Below are positions 1-5,062 of a DNA stretch of 6,764 bases, piece after piece. The notes under the pieces were generated by a model, which had not been told where the DNA came from, did no database searches, and saw only the letters and a program-made list of their open reading frames with translations. The first letter of the stretch is position 1; every line of letters begins with the position of its first letter. This DNA comes from Lachnospiraceae bacterium (GTDB taxonomy: Bacteria; Bacillota; Clostridia; Lachnospirales; Lachnospiraceae). Made by a program: the position numbers and the translations under genes. Location: NCBI GenBank assembly GCA_003488445.1, contig DNLO01000023.1:1-6764 (forward strand), read 5' to 3'.

Positions 1-22
1 AACGAGAACCGTCCCCACTGAC
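1..22. repeat. Possible edge of a dispersed GAGAACCGTCCCC-type repeat
   Basis: The first bases of the window contain GAGAACCGTCCCCACTGAC. From memory, this resembles a motif (GTCAGTGGGGACGGTTCTC on the other strand) that recurs in clostridial genomes near IS200/REP-type (Y1, RAYT-like) transposase genes and solitary palindromic repeats. Only one end is visible, so neither a transposase nor the partner repeat can be shown. It lies exactly where the birA-like reading frame stops resembling the BirA family, which is consistent with an insertion at about position 22. Another possibility is that the short match is chance. Confidence 0.5.
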
Positions 23-808
23 TCGTAGGGTGTCCAGGGCGTGGATAAGGGATGATGTGAGGGCGGGACGGCTGTTTGCGGTGCCGGTTTCCAGATCAAG
101 GGAAGTCATTTCGATGTCCGGCGCGAGATCCTCTGCTGTCTGGTGGACATTGATACCGATGCCGACAACCAGGGCACGGAACATCCCGCTCTCCATTTCC
201 ATATCTGTCTGAGTCAGGATGCCGCAGAGCTTCTTTCCGTTCACGAAAAGCCCGTTACCGCTGACCTTTGGCGAGACATTTGTGATGTCCTTTATTACAT
301 CGCAGACAGAGCGGGCAACACAGCGGGTGATGGAGTGCCAGTCTGTGACCAGAGCGGACTCTCCCGCTGAGATGTCGGGACGTATGAGATAGGAGAGGTA
401 TATCCCGAGACCATCCGGCGAAGCAAAGCGCTTTCCTGTACGTCCTCTTCCGGCGGTCTGAGCCTCGGCGATCACCACCTGTCCGTCAGGTGCATCCTCC
501 TGGGCCATCTCCATAAGATAGCTGTTGGTGGAGGAGGTTGATGTAAGGCATATCACCCGGTCCATGCGCTCAGGGGTGAGACCGGATAGAAGAGTGCCGT
601 TATTTAGGGCATCAGGTAATACGGAGAGCCTGTACCCACGGTTCGTGACGGAGTCTATCGAGTAGCCTTCATCTCTGAGACCGCGGACAGCGGTGCTCAC
701 AGCTGCACGGCTTATCCCCATACTCCTGCTTGCTTCCTCTCCCGATATGAAATTACCTCCTGCCCGCATCAGGAGAGCAAGGAACTGTTCTCTGGTGGAA
801 TAAGACAT
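1..808 (-). CDS. birA: BirA-like biotin operon repressor / biotin-protein ligase homologue, partial, degenerate active site
   Basis: This is a 269-residue open frame that starts at the ATG at 808 and continues past the left edge. A winged HTH spans about residues 5-62 (ISGEEASRSMGISRAAVS, then a wing with NRGYRL), as in class II BirA proteins, which repress biotin genes and attach biotin to carboxylases through biotinyl-AMP. The catalytic domain follows: STN at 93-95, GRGRTGK at 120-126, SPDGLGIYLS at 130-139, NGKKLCGIL at 190-198 and GIGINV at 216-221. The normally invariant KWPND/KWVND motif is missing: SPKVSGNGLFVNGKK (179-193) stands where SPKIKWVNDLFVNGKK is expected, one residue shorter and without the Lys-Trp and Asn-Asp. 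After residue 261 similarity stops and the frame reads VSGDGSR inside the repeat at 1-22, so the SH3-like C-terminal domain is probably lost. It is the second gene after bioY, with a 20-nt gap and no clear Shine-Dalgarno. It could be a repressor-only protein or a decaying pseudogene; another BirA would then be needed for ligation. Confidence 0.85.
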   Translation of the reverse strand, partial: MSYSTREQFLALLMRAGGNFISGEEASRSMGISRAAVSTAVRGLRDEGYSIDSVTNRGYRLSVLPDALNNGTLLSGLTPERMDRVICLTSTSSTNSYLMEMAQEDAPDGQVVIAEAQTAGRGRTGKRFASPDGLGIYLSYLIRPDISAGESALVTDWHSITRCVARSVCDVIKDITNVSPKVSGNGLFVNGKKLCGILTQTDMEMESGMFRALVVGIGINVHQTAEDLAPDIEMTSLDLETGTANSRPALTSSLIHALDTLRVSGDGSR

Positions 809-828
809 AGGATACGTAAGAATATGGC

Positions 829-1413
829 TTATGTCGTGCCTCGTAAGTCCTCATGATCGAAGTGCAGCAGGTTTGCCTTCAAAAGGACGCCGCGCAGCAT
901 GGTGCCGAAGAATCCGGCCAGGATGATCTTCAGGACAGCCGTGGGAATGAAGGGGATCACGCAGGCAGTCAATGCCGCTGCGAGAGAGCTCTTGGCAGCG
1001 AATATGAACCAGACGGTGCCGACAGCATAGTTTGCCACGGCTCCCAGCACAAGCCACAGCCAGAGCAGCGGGCTTTTCACTGATTTCTTAGCGCCCAGAC
1101 CTGCGAGAAACGCCATCAGCGGGAAGGAGATGATGAAGCCTCCCGTCACTCCGAGGACTATGCCCAGTCCTCCTGAAAAATTCGCGAAGACCGGAACACC
1201 TACTGCGCCCAGAAGGACGTAGACCGCAGTGGCAAGTGTACCACGCCTGCAGCCCAGAACAAGCCCGGCCAAAGGGACGGCGAAGGTCTGGAGTGTCAGG
1301 GGTACGCCTCCGGGAAGAGGTATGCTGATCTGCGCCAGTACGGCTATCAAAGCCGTAAACAAGGCGATGTGACATATATCCTGAACGTAAAGTGTAGATC
1401 TGTTTGTTTTCAT
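829..1413 (-). CDS. bioY: BioY, substrate-binding (S) component of an ECF biotin transporter
   Basis: This 194-residue, very hydrophobic membrane protein binds biotin and works with an ECF energizing module (EcfAA'T), which is not encoded here. It has about six membrane segments and the normal family length. BioY signatures are ISIPLPGGVPLTLQTFAVPLAG (29-50, in pieces), GVPVFANFSGGLG (72-84, with Asn78 matching the ureido-ring contact), TGGFIISFPLMAFLAG and YAVGTVWF (129-136). In the last signature, PFIPTAVLK (154-162), Ala159 stands where most family members have Asp three residues before the conserved Lys. The start at 1413 is chosen over the upstream in-frame ATG at 1476 because AGGAGG lies seven bases before it, and because the longer form would extend past the promoter into the BirA operator. 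It is the first gene of a bioY-birA operon under BirA-type control. Confidence 0.93.
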   Translation of the reverse strand: MKTNRSTLYVQDICHIALFTALIAVLAQISIPLPGGVPLTLQTFAVPLAGLVLGCRRGTLATAVYVLLGAVGVPVFANFSGGLGIVLGVTGGFIISFPLMAFLAGLGAKKSVKSPLLWLWLVLGAVANYAVGTVWFIFAAKSSLAAALTACVIPFIPTAVLKIILAGFFGTMLRGVLLKANLLHFDHEDLRGTT

Positions 1414-1418
1414 AATGT

Positions 1419-1424
1419 GCCTCC
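1419..1424 (-). promoter_or_regulatory. bioY ribosome binding site
   Basis: A consensus AGGAGG on the minus strand sits five to six bases upstream of ATG 1413. This fixes the bioY start and excludes the upstream ATG at 1476. Confidence 0.85.
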
Positions 1425-1447
1425 TGTGATCGATTGCATTAAGAAGT

Positions 1448-1476
1448 AGTGTAAGAGCCCGAAGGAAGATTGTCAA
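1448..1476 (-). promoter_or_regulatory. bioY promoter (TTGACA-N17-TACACT)
   Basis: On the minus strand, a perfect -35 box TTGACA (1476-1471) is followed after 17 bases by TACACT (1453-1448), a 4/6 match to TATAAT. Transcription would start near 1441, giving a leader of about 28 bases before the bioY ATG. The -35 box lies inside the proximal half of the BirA operator, so bound repressor would block RNA polymerase. Confidence 0.75.
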
Positions 1477-1501
1477 CCTGAATTTATAAATGGTTTACAA
1501 T
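1469..1501. promoter_or_regulatory. BirA operator upstream of bioY
   Basis: The inverted repeat ATTGTCAACC (1469-1478), 13-base spacer, GGTTTACAAT (1492-1501) has nine of ten half-site positions matching. It fits the known BirA operator pattern TTGTnAAC-N15-GTTnACAA in bacteria whose BirA has an HTH. The spacer is AT-rich. Overlap with the -35 box of bioY indicates repression when biotinyl-AMP-loaded BirA is present. The first plus-strand gene starts 160 bases away and its likely promoter is outside the site. Confidence 0.88.
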
Positions 1502-1535
1502 CCGAATAAAATGATCATCGATAGATGCGGGATGC

Positions 1536-1564
1536 TTGACACGGAATGGTTTAAGGGGTACTCT
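1536..1564 (+). promoter_or_regulatory. Candidate promoter for the DUF6110-ATPase operon
   Basis: TTGACA (1536-1541), 17 bases, then TACTCT (1559-1564). The -35 box is perfect but the -10 box is weak. If real, transcription starts near 1571 and the palindrome at 1577-1592 lies just downstream of the start, a usual place for a repressor site. TAGAAT at 1607-1612 is a better -10 box but has no acceptable -35 box. Confidence 0.45.
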
Positions 1565-1576
1565 TTTTGAACGGAG

Positions 1577-1592
1577 GTTAGAACAATCTAAC
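1577..1592. promoter_or_regulatory. Palindromic operator, copy 1 (GTTAG-N6-CTAAC)
   Basis: GTTAGAACAATCTAAC is a perfect 6-bp inverted repeat with a 4-base centre. The same GTTAG-N6-CTAAC framework occurs at 4062-4077 upstream of the methyltransferase gene. TTAG/CTAA half-sites resemble those of DtxR/IdeR-type iron or manganese repressors. No T-run follows, so it is not an intrinsic terminator. Assignment to a DtxR-like regulator is inference; no such gene lies in the window. Confidence 0.65.
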
Positions 1593-1663
1593 AGACGTGA
1601 GATATATAGAATGATAGTTCGTCAAATAAAATCTCAATCAAAGAACGGAAGGAGAAATGTATC

Positions 1664-1906
1664 ATGAAACTGAAAGGGGTAGGGTTATTTGCACTTGGAA
1701 CTCTGTTCGGACTCGAAGGGATCAAGCTGCTTTCATCAAAGGATGCAAAAAAGGTGTATGCTCACTGTACTGCCGGAGTACTTAGGGCGAAGGACTGCGT
1801 GCTCGGCCAGGCCACCACTCTTCAGGAGAACTGCACAGATATCTATGAAGAAGCCAAGGTGATCAATGAAGAAAGAGCTCAGAAGGAAGCAGAAGCCGAA
1901 GAATGA
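1664..1906 (+). CDS. Small membrane-anchored protein, DUF6110-like, partner of the P1B ATPase
   Basis: This is an 80-residue protein of no established function. AAGGAG nine bases before the ATG supports the start. A hydrophobic, glycine-rich segment (about residues 5-23, GVGLFALGTLFGLEG) with GxxxG-type spacing could be one membrane helix or membrane-associated helix. It is followed by KDAKK, a middle part with His34, Cys35, Cys45 and Cys57, and a charged acidic tail (EEAKVINEERAQKEAEAEE) likely to be helical. From memory, it matches the DUF6110 family, commonly found next to heavy-metal P-type ATPases in Lachnospiraceae. Its stop overlaps the ATPase start (ATGA at 1903-1906), indicating translational coupling and near-equal production. 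A role as an accessory subunit or metal-delivery factor for the ATPase is inferred from position and the His/Cys residues only. Confidence 0.85.
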   Translation: MKLKGVGLFALGTLFGLEGIKLLSSKDAKKVYAHCTAGVLRAKDCVLGQATTLQENCTDIYEEAKVINEERAQKEAEAEE

Positions 1907-4008
1907 GATTTACGATCAGGCATGAGATAAAGAACAGGATCCGCGTTCATCTTCCCATGGATCATCTGAGCTTCAGAGAGGCAGATACTCTGGAGTATTA
2001 TCTCAGATCTTTTGAAGAGGTGACTGAGGTCCGTGTATATGAACGGACAGCGGATGCTGCGGTACGCTTTACAGGTGAGCGGTCCGGGATCATCGCTATA
2101 TTCAGGGAGTTTTCTTTTGACGACATACAGGTGCCGGAGCGGGTGTTTGAGAGCTCAGGCAGGGAGATGGCCTCAAGGTACTACGATAAGATAGCGACGA
2201 CCGTGATCATTCACTATGCAAAACGTCTCATCCTGCCGTTTTATATCAGAAGGGTGCTGGATACGGTAAAACTGGTCAGGTACATCTGGCGCGGTCTCAG
2301 GACTATAAGGAACAGGCAGCTTCAGGTGGAACTGCTGGATGCCATGGCTGTGACAGCGGCAGTGCTCACAGAAGACTACGACACGGCTTCGAATGTGATG
2401 TTCCTGCTGAGGATCGGCGACACTCTGGAGGAGTGGACGCATAAGCGCTCTGTAGATGATCTCGCCAGAAGAATGTCATTGAACATCGACAAAGTATGGC
2501 TGCTTACGGATGACGGCGAGATCCAGACTGATTCATCACTGATCGGATGCGGCGACAAGGTAGTCGTTAGAATGGGAAACATGATACCCTTCGATGGGGA
2601 GGTGGTCTCGGGGGAGGCCATGATAAACCAGGCATCCATGACGGGGGAATCCGAGGCTGTCCGTAAAGTGAACGGCATGAGTGTATTTGCGGGAACCGTA
2701 GTAGAGGAAGGAGAACTGACTGTCAGGGTGACTCAGACAGGAGGGAACGGACGCTTTGACAGGATAGTAAAGATGATCGAAGAGTCCGAAAGACTGAAGT
2801 CTTCCCTTGAGAGCAAGGCGGAGAGGCTGGCAGACAGCCTCGTGCCTTATACTCTTCTTGCTGCAGGTCTGACATGGGCCGTAAGCCGGAGCATACCCAA
2901 GGCTGTAGCTGTACTTATGGTCGATTATTCATGTGCCTTAAAGATGGCCATGCCCATATCGGTGCTCTCTGCGATAAAGGAAGCAGCCGAATACGACATA
3001 ACCGTAAAGGGCGGGAGATTCCTTGAGGCTGTGGCCGATGCGGATACGATAGTCTTCGACAAGACCGGGACGATCACGAAGGCAAAACCGACTGTGGTTA
3101 GGCTGGTATCGTTCTGCGATGAGACGGAGGACGAGCTTTTGAGGCAGGCGGCCTGTCTGGAGGAGCACTTCCCTCATTCTGTCGCCAGGGCGGTCGTAGA
3201 GTGCGCGGCCGATAAAGGTCTGCTGCATGATGAGCTTCATACGAATGTGGAATATATCGTAGCACATGGCATCGCATCGGAGATCGGCGATGAAAGAGCG
3301 GTCATTGGCAGCTATCATTTCGTATTTGAGGATGAGGGAGTGAAGATACCGGACGAGAGAAAAGAGATGTTTGACTCGTTGCCGGATGAGTACTCTCATC
3401 TCTATTTTGCAAAGGACGGGAAGCTGTCGGCGTGTATTCTGATAGAGGATCCGATGAGAAAAGAAACGCTCGGGGTCGTAAACAGGCTGAGGGAACGCGG
3501 GTTCAGACATATCGTCATGATGACGGGTGACAGTGAGAAAACAGCAGCCAGGATCGCTGCAGAGGCGGGGATCACAGAATACTATGCAGAGGTACTTCCC
3601 GAGGACAAGGCAAAGTATGTGGAGAAGGCTAAGCTGGAAGGACATCGTGTGATCATGGTGGGTGACGGCATCAATGATTCACCGGCACTGTCTGCGTCTG
3701 ATGCCGGCATAGCCATAAGCGACGGAGCAGAAATAGCCAGGCAGATAGCGGATATCACCATAAGCTCCGACAGCCTGGAAAGTATAGTGATATTAAAGGA
3801 CATCAGTACACGACTGATGAAACGGATAAGGTTCAATTACCGGACCATCGTAGGCTTCAATACGGCACTTATAGGACTTGGTATAGCGGGTATCATACCC
3901 CCGGCAACATCGGCCATGCTGCACAACGGGTCTACAGTCGCACTGGGACTGAACAGCATGACAGATCTTCTGCCCGACAGAGTGTCCCAAACCCATAACA
4001 AAGAATAG
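1903..4008 (+). CDS. P1B-type (CtpC-like) transition-metal P-type ATPase
   Basis: A 701-residue membrane pump. The N-terminal about 60 residues (RHEIKNRIRVHLP, then EEVTEVRVYERTADAAVRF) form a ferredoxin-fold HMA-like domain without the CxxC metal site. Further motifs are LLDAMAVTAAV and GDTLEEWTHKRS (144-183), the actuator TGES at 247-250, the membrane motif DYSCALKMAMP at 341-351, DKTGT at 386-390 with phosphorylated Asp386, HFPHS at 422-426 in the nucleotide domain, TGD at 541-543, GDGINDSPAL at 587-596 and the C-terminal membrane signature NTALIGLGIAG with HNGST (653-678). All catalytic residues are present. The canonical CPC is replaced by YSC, and the HP dipeptide of other P1B pumps reads HS. 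Similarity in memory is to CtpC-like ATPases linked to Mn, Fe or Zn; the substrate cannot be read from sequence, and export is inferred from family habit. It starts inside the stop of the DUF6110-like gene. No terminator is seen after it, so read-through into the methyltransferase gene is possible. Confidence 0.93.
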   Translation: MRFTIRHEIKNRIRVHLPMDHLSFREADTLEYYLRSFEEVTEVRVYERTADAAVRFTGERSGIIAIFREFSFDDIQVPERVFESSGREMASRYYDKIATTVIIHYAKRLILPFYIRRVLDTVKLVRYIWRGLRTIRNRQLQVELLDAMAVTAAVLTEDYDTASNVMFLLRIGDTLEEWTHKRSVDDLARRMSLNIDKVWLLTDDGEIQTDSSLIGCGDKVVVRMGNMIPFDGEVVSGEAMINQASMTGESEAVRKVNGMSVFAGTVVEEGELTVRVTQTGGNGRFDRIVKMIEESERLKSSLESKAERLADSLVPYTLLAAGLTWAVSRSIPKAVAVLMVDYSCALKMAMPISVLSAIKEAAEYDITVKGGRFLEAVADADTIVFDKTGTITKAKPTVVRLVSFCDETEDELLRQAACLEEHFPHSVARAVVECAADKGLLHDELHTNVEYIVAHGIASEIGDERAVIGSYHFVFEDEGVKIPDERKEMFDSLPDEYSHLYFAKDGKLSACILIEDPMRKETLGVVNRLRERGFRHIVMMTGDSEKTAARIAAEAGITEYYAEVLPEDKAKYVEKAKLEGHRVIMVGDGINDSPALSASDAGIAISDGAEIARQIADITISSDSLESIVILKDISTRLMKRIRFNYRTIVGFNTALIGLGIAGIIPPATSAMLHNGSTVALGLNSMTDLLPDRVSQTHNKE

Positions 4009-4032
4009 ACATGAAGCTGAGTAACAAATGAG

Positions 4033-4052
4033 GACTTAAGTCAGGTAAGTCA
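4033..4052. repeat. Short palindrome and direct repeat in the ATPase-methyltransferase gap
   Basis: GACTTAAGTC (4033-4042) is a perfect 10-bp palindrome, and TAAGTCA occurs twice with a 9-base period (4037-4043 and 4046-4052). It lies just upstream of the second GTTAG-N6-CTAAC palindrome. It could be a regulator contact site or chance; no matching copy is seen upstream of the other genes. Confidence 0.3.
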
Positions 4053-4061
4053 TACACAAGA

Positions 4062-4077
4062 GTTAGTCACAACTAAC
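4062..4077. promoter_or_regulatory. Palindromic operator, copy 2 (GTTAG-N6-CTAAC)
   Basis: GTTAGTCACAACTAAC is a perfect 6-bp inverted repeat with a 4-base centre, 27 bases before the methyltransferase ATG. It shares GTTAG, the six-base gap and CTAACA with copy 1 at 1577-1592, while most centre bases differ, as expected for a protein-binding site. No convincing -35/-10 pair is visible in the 96-base gap, so the promoter position is unknown. Confidence 0.62.
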
Positions 4078-4104
4078 AACAATCAAGATCAGGAGGGGAA
4101 GACA

Positions 4105-4887
4105 ATGGAGTTGAAATTCGGAGATGTACAGGAGACGGCACTGATCCCGCTGGCGATAAAGGCAAGCGAGACGGCAAGGCCAAATGCAAGGATCAAGGAT
4201 CACAAGGCGAAGGAGATCATAGATGCTCTGGGAGTAGATGTGAGTAAATTCGATCCGTTCATGTCTCACGAAGGCGTGGTGGCGAGGACCATAATGTTCC
4301 GCGATGAGCTTAAGCGTCTTATCAAAAAGTACCCGGAGGCCCTGTGCATCAATCTCGGATGCGGGTTTGATGACAAGTTCTCTCAGGTAGACAACGGGAA
4401 GATAACATGGTTTGATGTGGATCTTCCGGACCAGATCGAAGTAAGGCGCAAGGTGTATCAGGACAGAGATCGCTGCACCATGCTTGACGGAAGCGCACTT
4501 GACGGTGAATGGACAAAGAAGCTTCCCAAAAGCGATATGACCATAATCGTCATGGAGGGCGTGCTGGAATACTTCTCAAGGTCGCAGGTCAAGACCTGCC
4601 TTAACATGCTCTGTGACAGCTTCCCTACAGGATATCTGCTGGCTGAGCTGCATTCTCCGTTCCTTGAGAAGCACGGGAGTCATCATGATGCAGTGAAGAA
4701 TACAAATGCCACATTCGGATGGGGTACGAAGTCCGGAAGAGAGTATCTGGAATTGGAGCCCCGTCTGTCGTTTGTGTCCGAGAGGAGCTACAACGAGGAA
4801 ATGAAGAAGTACTCCATACGTGGAAAGCTCTTTGCTATCATAGGGAAGAATCTCAACAACAGACTCGCTGTATTCAGATGGAAATAG
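4105..4887 (+). CDS. Class I SAM-dependent methyltransferase, LCM/TcmP-like family
   Basis: A 260-residue soluble protein. AGGAGG (4091-4096) eight bases before the ATG fixes the start. The family pattern is that of leucine carboxyl methyltransferase and TcmP-type O-methyltransferases: INLGCGFDDKFSQ (82-94) is the SAM-binding glycine loop, WFDVDLPDQIEVRRKV (102-117) carries the acidic residue expected to hold the ribose, MLDGSALDGEW (126-136) contacts the adenine region, and VMEGVLEYFS (149-158) is the EGVLxYL motif. The length is usual for the short bacterial form. The methyl acceptor is unknown; relatives act on carboxyl or hydroxyl groups of proteins or small molecules. Sharing a palindromic operator with the upstream ATPase operon suggests a role in metal stress or metal-linked small-molecule chemistry, but that is inference. 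A strong terminator follows 28 bases after the stop. Confidence 0.85.
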   Translation: MELKFGDVQETALIPLAIKASETARPNARIKDHKAKEIIDALGVDVSKFDPFMSHEGVVARTIMFRDELKRLIKKYPEALCINLGCGFDDKFSQVDNGKITWFDVDLPDQIEVRRKVYQDRDRCTMLDGSALDGEWTKKLPKSDMTIIVMEGVLEYFSRSQVKTCLNMLCDSFPTGYLLAELHSPFLEKHGSHHDAVKNTNATFGWGTKSGREYLELEPRLSFVSERSYNEEMKKYSIRGKLFAIIGKNLNNRLAVFRWK

Positions 4888-4915
4888 GTATTCATTGATC
4901 GTACTCCTTGAGATC

Positions 4916-4956
4916 GACCGGACAGTCGGAAGTTGAACCGACTGTCCGGTCTTTTT
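4916..4956 (+). terminator. Strong intrinsic terminator
   Basis: A perfect 14-bp stem, GACCGGACAGTCGG (4916-4929) with CCGACTGTCCGGTC (4938-4951), an 8-base loop AAGTTGAA and five Ts (4952-4956). It ends transcription of the methyltransferase gene and insulates the TetR operon. There is no U-tract for the minus strand, so it acts in one direction. Confidence 0.93.
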
Positions 4957-4976
4957 GTGTCAAAAAACAGAAAAAT

Positions 4977-4989
4977 CGACTGCGAGTCG
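4977..4989. promoter_or_regulatory. TetR-type operator, upstream copy (CGAC-N5-GTCG)
   Basis: CGACTGCGAGTCG, extended by T and A to TCGACT-GCG-AGTCGA, is an inverted repeat ten bases before the -35 box of the tetR promoter. The same CGAC-N5-GTCG frame recurs at 5034-5046. Such sites commonly bind the neighbouring TetR-family dimer. Confidence 0.7.
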
Positions 4990-4999
4990 AAAAAAACCG

Positions 5000-5028
5000 T
5001 TGACATCCGGAAAAATACGTCGTATCAT
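5000..5028 (+). promoter_or_regulatory. Promoter of the tetR operon (TTGACA-N17-TATCAT)
   Basis: A perfect -35 box TTGACA (5000-5005), 17-base spacer and TATCAT (5023-5028, 5/6 match). The predicted start near 5035 falls in the downstream CGAC-N5-GTCG copy. The spacer and -10 box also contain the palindrome ATACGTCGTAT (5015-5025). This is the strongest plus-strand promoter in the window. Confidence 0.85.
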
Positions 5029-5033
5029 AAAAC

Positions 5034-5046
5034 CGACCGATAGTCG
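5034..5046. promoter_or_regulatory. TetR-type operator, downstream copy (CGAC-N5-GTCG)
   Basis: CGACCGATAGTCG lies just after the -10 box, over the predicted transcription start and 16 bases before the tetR ATG. With the copy at 4977-4989 it brackets the promoter; the centres are 57 bases apart. Repressor bound here would block initiation. Confidence 0.72.
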
Positions 5047-5062
5047 AGAAAGGGGAAGATGC

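Noticed and set aside
143..370. A 75-residue plus-strand open frame over the birA region
   Set aside because: It lies opposite conserved BirA motifs (GIGINV, NGKKLCGIL) and has no recognisable features of its own.
1414..1476. An N-terminal extension of bioY by 21 residues from ATG 1476
   Set aside because: It would begin inside the BirA operator and -35 box, and the ATG at 1413 has a consensus AGGAGG site and matches the family start.
1577..1592. The GTTAGA/TCTAAC hairpin as an intrinsic terminator or riboswitch
   Set aside because: The stem is only six base pairs and AT-rich, no T-run follows, and the leader is too short and unstructured for a known riboswitch.
2938..3645. A 235-residue minus-strand open frame opposite the ATPase gene
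   Set aside because: It is antisense to conserved ATPase motifs, has no family signature and no ribosome binding site worth noting; it is a shadow of the real gene.
4916..4951. The terminator stem as a third TetR operator
   Set aside because: Its arms carry GTCG and CGAC in the everted order (GTCG before CGAC), not CGAC-N5-GTCG, and the 14-bp stem with T-run is fully explained as a terminator.
4955..5062. A longer TetR starting at ATG 4955
   Set aside because: The extra 36 residues would be encoded by the terminator end, operator and promoter; the HTH domain and ribosome binding site support ATG 5063.
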